64,000 bases of DNA from Stomoxys calcitrans (lineage: Eukaryota > Arthropoda > Insecta > Diptera > Muscidae): positions 210,474,617 to 210,538,616 of the forward strand of contig NC_081553.1 in the NCBI RefSeq assembly GCF_963082655.1, in the 5' to 3' direction. Below the pieces are notes generated by a model that saw nothing but the letters and a program-made list of their open reading frames with translations, did no database searches and was not told the DNA's origin. A program made the translations under genes and the position numbers. This document shows, piece after piece, positions 1-11,309 of this stretch. Position 1 is the first letter of the stretch. The number at the start of each line of letters is the position of its first letter.

Positions 1-1309
1 GGTTAACCGTCTGGCTAATTAAGCTAAATTTACAATCATATCACAATGAACATAGCCCACCCGAGTTTGATACATACATATGCTGAATTATGCTCCAGTG
101 TGGCCCCACCAACGGCCGTTTATTAACATTCCGGATGCTTAATTCGCTCAAACATAAAATTGCTATTTTAATTTCATTTTGAATTTCTTTCAATAATTAA
201 TATAACGTATTTGTTACGTTAACCCTGTTTGACCATTGGGTCGTATAAGTAATTAAAATTAATCTATTTTCACATTAAAGCAAATATTAATCCCCCTAGT
301 GCTTACATATTGAACTTAATGCAATTATTTGTAAAATCTGTTAAAATTTTATAAGCAACTGATGTAACGCAATTACGAATTGATTATGCACATGAAGTAA
401 ATAATGCAAATTCTTTGCATTAATTACTGCTTAAAAATTTCCCTTTAAAAGAAATTACAAAAAAAAAAAACGAGAATACTAATTTGAATGGCTAATAACC
501 TAACTGCATTAACCACAAAATCGCTTGTTTTTATACGCGTGCAAACATTTTTGTTCAAAAGGAGCCCATTTCAAATTGTTGAACATGGAAATGCTTTTTC
601 CGTATAAAAGGACCTCGCTTAATCTTCATTATGAACGTAACTGGAAAATTGAAATTTAAATTAAAAATTCTGAAGGATACATGTATGACCACATGCTGAC
701 TAAATTGTCATTCGTTTGTGTGTGAGTGCACACACTGGGTAATTATAAATCATTTCAGGATATGATTAATTTTTTTTTAAATTCAATAATGCAATGGACT
801 TGATAATGATTCACTAGAACATTGCCCTTGACTTGGTTACCCATGGAAACATTTCACCTGTGGGGGATATTTTATGATTTATTAATTTAAATTTTTCTTG
901 ATATTTATTATTAATTATACGCCAGGTCAACTCCTTTAAACTACTTAAACTTTTACTTATGTGAGCATGGCAGTGTGTAAGTTGTTTGTATTTCTTTCAG
1001 CATAAGGGCGTTCTTGGTGAAGGTCTTGTTGTGGTATGAGTTTAGCTGGTATTTAGTGTGTCAAACCCTTTTTTTTGCAGAAAAGTTATTTATGAAAATG
1101 GTAATCTGTGGCATTTATTAAATCTCTAAAGAAATGTGGGAGGAACATTTTAAACGATGATTTTGCTGCCAAGAATTTTGCAAATTGAAATTTTATATAT
1201 GCCTTAAGCAATAACGTAAAGAAAAAGGGAATCACAACAACTTAATCTTTAAGTGGGTAATTAGCCATATAGCTTAGTCTTGAAAATATTAATTTGTCGT
1301 AAAAACTAT
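1..1309. other. AT-rich noncoding sequence, no recognised feature
   Basis: No open frame of note and no repeat family found elsewhere in the window. There are short homopolymer runs and a TGTGTGTGAGTGCACACA-like stretch near 718. It could be intergenic or part of an upstream intron. Confidence 0.5.
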
Positions 1310-2510
1310 TTATAGAAAAAATTTCGCTAATAAATTTCTAAAAAAAAAATTCGGTACCAATTTTTTTTAAGAAATAATTTTGCTACCAATTTTTTATAAA
1401 AAAAAATTTCGCTACCAATTTTTTATAGAAAAAATTTCAATACCAAATTTTTATAGAAAAAATTTCGATACCAAATTTTTTATAGAAAAAGTTTCAATAC
1501 CAAATTTTTTATAGAAAAAATATCAATACCAAATTATTTATAGAAAAAATTTCGGTACCAAATTTTTTATAGAAAAAATTTCGGTACCAAATTTTTTATA
1601 GAAAAAATTTCGGTACCAAATTTTTTATAGAAAAAATTTCGGTACCAAATTTTTTATAGAAAAAATTTCGGTACCAAATTTTTTATAGAAAAAATTTTGG
1701 TACCGAAATTTACCAAATTTTTTATAGAAAAAATTTCGGTACCAAATTTTTTATAGAAAAAATTTCGGTACCAAATTTTTTATAGAAAAAATTTCGGTAC
1801 CAAATTTTTTATAGAAAAAATTTCGGTACCAAATTTTTTATAGAAAAAATTTCGGTACGAAATTTTTTATAGAAAAAATTTCGGTACCAAATTTTTTATA
1901 GAAAAAATTTCGGTACCAAATTTTTTATAGAAAAAATTTCGGTACCAAATTTTTTATAGAAAAAATTTCGGTACCAAATTTTTTATAGAAAAAATTTCGG
2001 TACCAAATTTTTTATAGAAAAAATTTCGGTACCAAATTTTTTATAGAAAAAATTTCGGTACCAAATTTTTTATAGAAAAAATTTCGGTACCAAATTTTTT
2101 ATAGAAAAAATTTCGCTACCAAATTTTTACAGAAAAAATTTCGCTACCAATTTTTTATAGAAAAAATTTCGCTACCAATTTTTTATAGAAAATATTTCGG
2201 TACCAATTTTTTATAAAAAAAATATCGCTACCAATTTTTTATAGAAAAAATATCGCTACCAATTTTTTATTGAAAAAATATCGCTACCAATTTTTTATAA
2301 AAAAAATTTCGCTACCAATTTTTCCATTGAAAAATTTTCGCTACCAATTTTTTTAGAAAAAAATTTCGCTGCCCATTTTTTATTGAAAAAATTTTCGCTA
2401 TCAATTGTTTATAAAAAAAATTTCGCTACCAATTTTTTATAAAAAAAAAATTCGCTTCCAATTTCTTGTTTGAAAAAATGTTGGTATCAATTATTATTTT
2501 ACATATCTTC
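1310..2510 (+). repeat. Minisatellite family 1, array a (29-bp unit)
   Basis: About forty head-to-tail units containing TTTTTTATAGAAAAAA followed by TTTCGGTACCAAA. Units at about 1545-2115 are almost identical, apart from one disturbed unit near 1697-1715. Units towards both ends are increasingly diverged, with GCTACC in place of GGTACC. This gradient is typical of an array homogenised in the middle by unequal exchange. Confidence 0.95.
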
Positions 2511-3836
2511 GAGGAACTATGGTTCTCATGAGAAGATTCTTTCCTTTATTTATCCTTAATATCCTTATTGTCGTGCCTATTGGTGTAAATTGTCCATGTG
2601 TAATATTTGTGGCGTCTGTTGGTAATATTTTATCTCTTTTTATTTCCCTTTTCCAATTTACACCCTTAAATATTTAATAGTCTTCATTTAGGCCTTGACT
2701 CAATTTCGATTAGTCAGTCATAAATAATCAACGAAGTCAGTGTCAGTTATTTACAATTATCCAATGCCAGGAAGCCGATCGGCCGACTAAACAGGACAGT
2801 ATGACAATATGAATGTGTGATTTGTAATAGATACAAGGAATCATCCAACCCCCCTACTTCCATGCTGCCAATGACATTGACACATTGTCTGACTGCAATA
2901 CAACGTATTCAGTATATGTACACATATACATACACATACACAAACATTAGTGAATGTGACATTTTCCTAGCACTTGCTTTAGTTCTAAATAAATATATTA
3001 ATGTCAGATTTTATGACGACGACCTTATACCTTAAACAATCAGTTACTCTAACAGCCCACTCTGGTTGGTGGTGAGATCCTAGGAATGGGGTTATACCAT
3101 ATCTATAAATATAACGATTTTTGTTAGAGAGTCTCCTTCTTATGTAAACGGCAACTGTTCATTATTGAATGGGATACCAAGGGGCATTGAATGGGATACT
3201 ATTGATGGCATGACTCAATAGTTAGTAGCCTTCAGAGCGTATGTGGTATGGTGATTGGTATTGGTGTCAATTATACGCCCCCTAGTCTACACTGATTGAT
3301 TACATTGTAGAACCAATGTAAATGAGAATCATTAACAAATAACTCGTAATGCGAGAAACAAAAACTCGACAACATTTAACAACAATATGTAAGCTTTTGA
3401 AAAGACTATATATTTTTTAATATAAAATGCCTTTCAGCATGTGTTCATATTTAAATTTTCCTCACCATAATCTAATAATATAACAGTATTTAATTAATTT
3501 TACTATGGGTGATAAAAAATAACGCTCGAAGGCGGAGGTAAAGTGTAAATAATAATTCTCATGAGAAACATGAGGACTGCGATGAAAATATTTATTTACC
3601 TGTAACGAAATAGAGAAAGAGACAAATGTCCATTATTTAGTAATAATAATCAAATTAAAAAATGTAATTTTCTTCTAAATTTTTCATGAGAAACCAGTGG
3701 TGTACTATTTATTAATTTAGTTTTTTGTTAATAAAAAATTTTCAATTTTATATATGGTCTTTGGCCAGACGCAATGCAATATAAAACAATTCAATGTTCA
3801 AAGCAAAACTTTATAACTTTTCAAAATATTTCTCCT
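2511..3836. other. Noncoding unique sequence between repeats
   Basis: No gene is recognised. There is a short (ACATAT)/(ACAC) stretch near 2918-2942 and a near-repeat, GAATGGGATAC, at about 3167 and 3189. The rest is AT-rich single-copy-looking DNA. Confidence 0.45.
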
Positions 3837-4331
3837 TTTTATACCCTCCACCATAGGATGGGGGTATACTAACATCGCTATTCCGTTTGCAACTCCTCGA
3901 TCTAGCCAAAGACTAATATAGCACCCAGGCCCAAAGCCTAATATAGCACCCATATAAACCCACCTCCTGATTTGATTTTTTGAGCATCTAGAGTGCGCAA
4001 TTCTTACCGGATTTGGCTGAAATTTTGTACTATAACTTCTATGACATTTATTAGACGTGCTTAGTATGGGCGGTATTTTTTATGCAATTTTACGGAAAAT
4101 TGGCACTGTCACTGTATCTATGACCCTTAACAAACGTGCCAAATATGTTCTGAATCGGTCATAACCTGATATAGCTCCTATATATATATCGATCCACCGG
4201 TTTTACTTTTTGAGGACTTAAGCCTTAGCTGATTCAGCTTAAACAACCGGGAAAAGTACTTGACAAATGCTATCTATGGTGGAGGGTATATAAGATTCGG
4301 TCCGGCCGAACTTAGCACGCTTTTACTTGTT
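3837..4331 (+). mobile_element. HINE-like interspersed element, short copy
   Basis: Begins TTTTATACCCTCCACCATAG and ends with the sub-terminal mirror TATGGTGGAGGGTATATAAG, then the hairpin TTCGGTCCGGCCGAA and CGCTTTTACTTGTTT. These are the two ends found on the other copies in the window. Only a few internal units remain. It sits in T-rich DNA (CTCC/TTTT left, TTTATT right). No coding capacity, so non-autonomous. Confidence 0.75.
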
Positions 4332-4505
4332 TATTTTCTCTTCACTTTCATATGGTCTCTATAATTGTTATTATGTAATAAAATCACAAAATGGCTATTT
4401 GTTTTATTGTGGCTTTTAAACAGCTCGTTAATCATTTTCAGAATTGGCCACAATGCCCGGGCGTATGAATAATATTAATTTAAAAAATAATTATACGATC
4501 CCATG

Positions 4506-5500
4506 CACACACAAAAAATTTAAAATAGCACAAAATATTTAAATCGAAAAAAATTTTTTCTATAAAAATTGGTAGAGAAATTTAAAAAAGAAAAGTAGTA
4601 GCGAAATTTTTTCTATGAATTTTTTATAAAAAATTGGTTGCGAAATTTGTACAAACATTTTCCGATAAAAAAATTGATAGCGAAAGTCTTTATATAAAAA
4701 ATTTTTACCGAAATGTTTTCTATAAATAATTGGTAGCGAAAGTTTTTCTATAAAAAATTGGTCCCGAAATTTTTTCTTAAAAAATTGGTAGCAAATTTTT
4801 TTTTAAAAAATTGGTACCGAAATTTTTTCTGTAAAAAATGGATACCGAAATTTTTTGTATAAAAAATTGGTAGCGAAATGTTTTCTATACAAACTGGTAG
4901 CGAAACTTTTTCTTTAAAAATTAGTAGAGAAATTTTTTCTATAAAAAAATTGGTAGCGAAATTTTTTCTGTAAAAAGTGGGTATCGAATTTTTTTTCTAT
5001 ATAATATTGGTAGCGAAATTGTTTTTTTTAAAAAATTGGCAGCGAAATTTTTTCTATAAAAAATTGGTAGCGAAATTTGTTTTATAAAAAATTTTCACCG
5101 AAATTTTTTCTATAAAAAATTGGTACCGAAATTTCTTCTATAAAAAATTGTTACCGAAATTTTCTCTATAAAAAATTGGTAGCGAAATTTTTTTCTATAA
5201 AAAATTGGTAGCGAAATTTTTTTCTATAAAAAATTGGTAGCGAAATTTTTCCTATAAGAAATTGGTAGCGAAATTTTTTCTACAAAAAATTGGTAGCGAA
5301 ATTTTTTTTATAAAAAAATTGGAAGGAAAATTTTTTCTATAAAAAATGGGTATCGAAATCTTTTCTATAAAATATTGGTAGCGACATTGTTTCTATAAAA
5401 AATTGGTAGCGAAATTTTTTCTTAAAAAATTGGTGCTGAAGTTTTTTCTTTGAAAAATTGGTGCCGAAATTTTTTTCTTAAAAATAGGGTACGGACAAAG
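4506..5500 (-). repeat. Minisatellite family 1, array b (opposite orientation)
   Basis: Units of about 28-30 bp with CTATAAAAAATTGGTAGCGA, the reverse complement of the array at 1310-2510. Most units carry GGTAGC in place of GGTACC and are more diverged from one another. Short frames here are by-products of the repeat. Confidence 0.93.
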
Positions 5501-6904
5501 AAGATTTTTGTATTTTTTCTTTCAATTAAAATTGAATGCTCCTTAACATTTCTATCTTTCCCTTATGTACTTAACAAGTATGTAAAATATCCTTCAATAT
5601 GCTTTCAAGATGTATCTGCGAAATCTTTCGAATAGGGCAATAACGATAATATCTCCCTTTTCATGCTTTGGCTAAATTAGATTTTGAAATGAATGGGAAA
5701 ATGCAATGCCCATATCTTCTCTAAGTTAAGCCTTTATATCTTGTTTCCCACTCTCTCTCTCTCTCTCACACTCTCTTCTGTTAACAAACTTATCACATCT
5801 TATCGTATGGCATTCATTTTTATTATAAACTGAATATATTGGCAAGCCATTTATTTTCTGTTGATTTTTATTATCTTTAAGTCATTGTTATTGTTTTGTT
5901 CGCTGTGTGTAGTTGTTGCATGTGTCGAACGTCAAGAAAGCCTTTTTGTTTGTTTGATTGCAAAATGTGTTTTAAGTCTATAAAAGGAGAATTCTCCATA
6001 ATTGGCTTTGATTTATGACTGTGTCTCTTCTCCCCACCACACAAATGTAGTGTACTGAGTGAGAAAAAGTAACAGCGAGAATAAGCCACTCTCAAAAGAA
6101 TGAGAGTGTAGTAGCTAACATATAAATAAAGGGCTAGTGAGTGTTGGCATGTGTTTTACTCTGTGGAGTGTGTGTGTGTGTGTGAGTGAGTGGCGTTTGC
6201 ATGGCGGCATCGCTGTTTAAAATGCTTGCCAAAACACCATTCCCTCACCATAAGCGACCACTCTCTAATGCTGTTAAATAAATAAAGGGAAACCCTTTGA
6301 GACACTCCCCAGTAAACTTATTCATGCACGCACATTCACACACACACACACACTAAAGGAGTGGATGTATGCATGCAAATACCCTTGGAGAGTGTTGCCA
6401 AATTAGCGTTTTTGTTGTTCACAAATTATAGCCATGTTTTTCTTAGATACGTCCCCCTTGAGACGTATAAAATGTCACATTTGAATAGGAACTAAAATGG
6501 TTTTGGTTAGATCAGATCATCAGCAGCTTTAAGGCCATTTGAATTCATTTGTATGAAAATAGCTTCAAATGTCCTTGGAAAAAAAGCCAAATATGTGATA
6601 AAGTTGGACAAATATTTTTTGTTCATCTTTGGCAAAAATAAGTTTCTGCTAAAGGTAAGTCGAATGAGATAACATTTGGTTTTATAACCATCTTCTTAGT
6701 TTCGTGGACACTTTGACCCACATAAATGTGCTGGAGGGGAAAGGCTATAATAGTAAATCACACGAATGCTGAAAAACATCATAAACAAAATCGTAATGGA
6801 TCGGCAGTACACTAAAGTAAAATATGTAAACAGAACAATAAAATAAATAAAGCTTCAAAACAAACACAGCAATAAAAAATTTCCATAAAATTTTGTGAAC
6901 GTTA
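5501..6904. other. Noncoding sequence with dinucleotide repeats
   Basis: Contains (TC)n near 5752-5768, (TG)n near 6166-6184 followed by GAGTGAGTG, and (CA)n near 6336-6352. No coding region or known element was recognised. Confidence 0.5.
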
Positions 6905-7275
6905 ATTTTGTATTAAAAATTGGTAGCGAAATGAGTAGCGACATATTTTCTATAAAAAATGAGTAGCGACATATTTTCTATAAAAAATGAGTAGCGACAT
7001 TTTTTCTAAAACAAAATGAGTAGCGACATTTTTTCTATAAAAAATGAGTAGCGACATTTTTTCTATAAAAAATGAGTAGCGACATTTTTTCTATAAAAAA
7101 ATGAGTAGAGACAATTTTCTATAAAAAATGAGTAGCGATATTTTTTCTATAAAAAAATGAGTACCAAATATTTCCTTAAAAAATTGGAAGCGAAATTTTT
7201 TTTTAGAAAATTTTAAGCAAATTTTTTTTTTTAAAATTTGGTGTTGAATTTTTTTTCTGTAAAAATTTTTTTGTC
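6905..7275 (-). repeat. Minisatellite family 1, array c (GTAGCGACA variant)
   Basis: About a dozen units of TTTTTTCTATAAAAAATGAG joined to TAGCGACA. It is a distinct sub-family: GAGTAGCGACA replaces GGTAGCGAAA, so it was probably amplified separately from a diverged unit. A non-repeated spacer of about 225 bases (7276-7500) follows. Confidence 0.9.
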
Positions 7276-7500
7276 AAAATTTTGTTGGATTGGATCTAAG
7301 TGTCCAGCTGAAACTGATATAGTGTTAGTTTTTGTTTCTATTTAATATAGAAGGTAAATTAAAAAACCTTTTTTAAAAAGTTTTAGGCAAAATGTGGTTG
7401 CGATTAATGCATTAGGCAGGATACAGAGATCGCAATTTCGAAGCTAATCAAGCTCCATCATCAGCCTACTTTGCCTCAAAAAGATTACATTCTTCCACCA

Positions 7501-9049
7501 CTCACTGTTTCTACAAAAAATCGGTAGAGAATTTTTTTCTATAAAAAATTGGTATCGACCTTGGAAACGAAAATTTTTTGTATTAAAAATTGGTACCAAA
7601 ATTTTTTCTATAAAAAATTGCTAAAAATGTTTTTCCATAAAAAATTGATACTGAATTTTTTTCCATAAAAAGTTGATACTGAAATTTTTTCTAGAAAAAA
7701 TTGGTACCGACATTTTTTCTTAAAAAATTGATATCGAAATTTGTTCTACAAAAATTGGTAGTGAAATTTTTTCTATAAAAAATTGGTACCGAAATTTTTT
7801 TTTATAAAAAATTGGTACCGAAATTTTTTTTATAAAAAATTGGTACCGAAAGTTTTTTTTATAAAAAATTGCTAGCGAAATTTTTTTCCATAAAAAATTG
7901 GTAATGAAATTTTTTATATAAAAAATTGGTAGCGAAATTTTTTCTATAAAAAATTCCTAACGAAAAATTGTTTTTTAAAAAATTGGAAGCGATTTTTTTT
8001 TATAAAAAAGTAATATCAAAATTTGTTGGTACAAAAATTGTTTCCATAAAAGATTATTGGACGAATTATTTTTTCTAAATATAGGTAGCGAAATTTTGCC
8101 TTAAAAAATGTGTGCCGCAATATTTTCTATAAAAAATTCGTACCGACATGTTTTCTATAAAAAGTTGGTACCAACATTTTTTCTTAAAAAAATTTGTAGC
8201 GAAATTTTTTCAATAAAAATTCGGTAGCGAAATTGTTTCTATAAGAAATTGATAGCGAAATTTTTTCTATAAAAAATTGGTAGCGAAATTTTTTCTATAC
8301 AAAGTTGGTACCGAAATTTTTTCTATAAAAAATTCGTAGCGAAATTATTTTTATAAAAAATTGGTAGCGATTTTTTTTCTATAAAAAATTGGTTGCGAGA
8401 TTTTTTTTTATACAAAGTTGGTACCTAAATTTTTTTATAAAAAATTGGTAGCGAAATATTTTCTATAAAAAATTGGTAGCGAAATATTTTCTATAAAAAG
8501 TTAGTAACGAAATTTTTTATATAAAAAATTGGTAGCGATATTTTGTCTATAAAAATTTCGTAACGAAAACTTGTGTTTTTACAAATTGGAAACGATTTTT
8601 TTTGTATAAAAAAAGTAATGGCAAAATTTTTATAAAAAATGCTAGCGAAAATTTTTTTTTTAAATTGGCAGGGAAATGTTTTCTATAAAAAAATTGGTTG
8701 TCACATTTTTTCTATGATGAATTAGTAGTCTCATTTTTTCTATGATGAATTGGTGAATTTTCTGTAAAATATTGGTAGCGAAATTTTTTCAATAAAAAAA
8801 TTGTGACGAAAACTTGGAAGCGATTTTTTTTTTGTAAAAAAAAGGAATAGCTAATTTTTTATAAAAAATGCTAGCAAAATTAAAAAAAAAAAAAATTGGC
8901 TGGGAAATTTTTTCTGTAAAAAATTGGTAGCCACATTTTTTCTATAATGAATTGGTAGTGAAAGATTTTCTTAAAAAAATTGGTAGACAAATTTTTTCTA
9001 TAAAATTATTTTTTTTAGAAATTCGTGCCGATTTTCTTTATATAAAATT
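7501..9049 (-). repeat. Minisatellite family 1, array d
   Basis: About fifty diverged units with AAATTTTTTCTATAAAAAAT and TGGTAGCGA or TGGTACCGA, in the same orientation as 4506-5500. The right edge is broken by a retrotransposon tail and then by a mariner-type fold-back element. Confidence 0.93.
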
Positions 9050-9160
9050 TGTTGTTGTTGTAGCAGTGAGTTATACACTGAGGCGGCAGCCCTTGCCGAT
9101 GAAGAAGTCCATCGGGTCAGTCCGGTACGTACAACCGACTGCCATGGGATTGCTACTGCT
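9050..9160 (-). mobile_element. 5'-truncated non-LTR retrotransposon 3' end with (CAA)n tail
   Basis: On the minus strand the segment ends in (CAA)n, and before that has ACTCACTGCT and a GC-richer body including CCGATGGACTTCTTC and GGTTGTACGTACCGGA. Base composition is sharply unlike the surrounding AT-rich array. A short 3' fragment ending in CAA repeats is what a truncated LINE insertion leaves. The clade is not certain. Confidence 0.55.
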
Positions 9161-9166
9161 ATTGTA

Positions 9167-9764
9167 AAGGGTGATTTTTTTGAGGTTAGGATTTTCATGC
9201 ATTAGTATTTGACAGATCACGTGGGATTTCAGACATGGTGTCAAAGAGAAAGATGCTCAGTATGCTTTGACATTTCATCATGAATAGACTTACTAACGAG
9301 CAACGCTTGCAAATCATTGAATTTTATTACCAAAATCAGTGTTCGGTTCGAAATGTGTTCATTCACCGTAACGTTGCGTCCAACAGCATCTTTGAAAAAA
9401 TACGGTCCAATGATTCCACCAGCGTACAAACCACACCAAACAGTGCATTTTTCGGGATGCATGGGCAGTTCTTGAACGGCTTCTGGTTGCTCTTCACTCC
9501 AAATGCGGCAATTTTGCTTATTTACGTAGCCATTCAACCAGAAATGAGCCTCATCGCTGAACACATGAATGAACACATTTCGAACCGAACACTGATTTTG
9601 GTAATAAAATTCAATGATTTGCAAGCGTTGCTCGTTAGTAAGTCTATTCATGATGAAATGTCAAAGCATACTGAGCATCTTTCTCTTTGACACCATGTCT
9701 GAAATCCCACGTGATCTGTCAAATACTAATGCATGAAAATCCTAACCTCAAAAAAATCACCCTT
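9167..9764 (-). mobile_element. Fold-back Tc1/mariner derivative, copy 1
   Basis: The element is bounded by AAGGGTGATTTTTTT and its complement and flanked by TA on both sides. Bases 9167-9365 and 9566-9764 are, by eye, perfect inverted repeats of 199 bp. Each arm carries the same transposase start (MNRLTNEQRLQIIEFYYQNQ). The 200-bp centre, read on the minus strand, encodes FSDEAHFWLNGYVNK and MHPEKCTVWCGLYAGG, the part of a mariner-like transposase around the first catalytic Asp. The middle of the N-terminal half and the other two catalytic acids are absent, so it cannot make an active enzyme. The minus-strand frame runs 9651-9241 (136 codons), joining the first 29 codons to the core and then reading through the opposite arm. 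Confidence 0.9.
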
Positions 9765-11309
9765 TATTTTTTTATGAAAACTTGCCAACACTGATGGGCT
9801 ACGCATTTTTCTCACAAGTTTTACATTGGCTACGTGCGTCGGAGTAATTTGCAAACTCAATTGTATAATTGTGGTATTGTTGTTGTTGGTTTTTTTTTGT
9901 TGTTGATGTTGTGTTGGGGAATTTCCGCTGGAATTATTCTGTAAAATATGCCAAATTGAAACCGCAACAAAACTTGAACAAATATTCAAAAACAAACACC
10001 ACAAACGGAGGATATTTACATATGGACATGCCTATCAAGTATGTACATGCATTTGTACATTTACATATAGACTTCGATGTTAGGCTATGTGTGTTCCATG
10101 CAACCTTCATTGAGTCCTTTGGTCTGTTATGCCAACAAATCATAAATGTAGAATATATGAATGAAACAGAGGCCACGTTTACACCTCGTTTGAAGGAATG
10201 ACAGCTAAGAATGTAAATGAGGACAATGTTGTGGAAACAGGGGGAGTGAGGAGATGAGGTGGGCCGACTATACATACAATGAGCCTTAAGTAAAGTGAGA
10301 CATAAATGAGCCAGTGCATTGTTAATGAAATTTTCAAGAAAAAAAATTATAGCCCAATAATAGAGTATTTGCGAAATGAACTGCTATAAGCCCACTGTGC
10401 TGACACGTCGTTATGTGTAAAATATTTATGAGGCCACTCCTGTTTGTTTTTCTGTTGTTTAATGTTTGTCAACATAGCATGGTGGTATACAAATTCATTC
10501 GTTGAGTTTGTGACACCTTAAAATATTGATTAAGGATTCAATTTTTAATCAATGATCCCCTTTTGGGTTCGAAAACTACTTCGCATAAGGATTTCCACAT
10601 TCCAAACTTTTTCTTTATTCGCAGGAGTAAACCATTAATAAGATCTGTGTTGAAGGGCTTATCACATTCGTTGCTGCCAAGCCGTTTTCACTTGCTGTGT
10701 ATTTCTGTTGCTTATTTCATATGTTTTGTCATTGTTGTTTTCATTTGAAGGCGACATCCAGCTCATGATTCTTCACATGACTGCCACTGGGCCAAGTTCT
10801 TTGTCCTGCTGTGCAACCCTTTTGTCCCCAGCCTATTCCCATTATGAGGATTTGTAAAGCCCCAGTTTTTTTGTTTTATTTTTTTTTTTGTTTCACTTCT
10901 CCAACAAAACCACGTTGTGGGAGTTCATATTGTGTGGCTTTGTCTTTTATTTTGTAAAATAACCCAACAACTGCGAAAAAGGATTTGGCCTGTTAGGGAT
11001 AGGATTCGTATTTATGGCCGAAGACCATTTATTTACTCATTAGTTTGCTGCCATAAAATATGAACTTGTTGCTGGCAGGCAACCAACGTAGCAAGCCAAT
11101 GGCCTTTTTGCAGTAGGCCCTTAGGCTAATGTTCTTTAAATTATGGATAGCGGTGGGATGTTAATAAATTAAACTGTTGTTTTAAAGACTTTTGGATGGG
11201 CGAAGAGCGTTTACAAATTGAAATAAAGAGAGAAACAAAGTATGGAAGGAATGACAGATTAATAAGGGGCTATTTAGCTAAACAAATATAAAGAAAAAAA
11301 TAAAAATTG
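9765..11309. other. Noncoding sequence, no recognised gene
   Basis: Contains GTTGTTG runs near 9885-9910 and T-rich tracts near 10870. Overlapping short frames on both strands at 9869-10275 show no family motif and look like chance. No repeat family of the window is present. Confidence 0.5.

Noticed and set aside
9280..9690. Plus-strand 136-codon frame starting like a transposase
   Set aside because: Only the first 29 codons are sense; the remainder is the antisense of the catalytic core and of the other arm.
9869..10275. Overlapping 110- and 113-codon frames on both strands
   Set aside because: No motif, no splice context and no similarity to each other or to known families; treated as chance frames.
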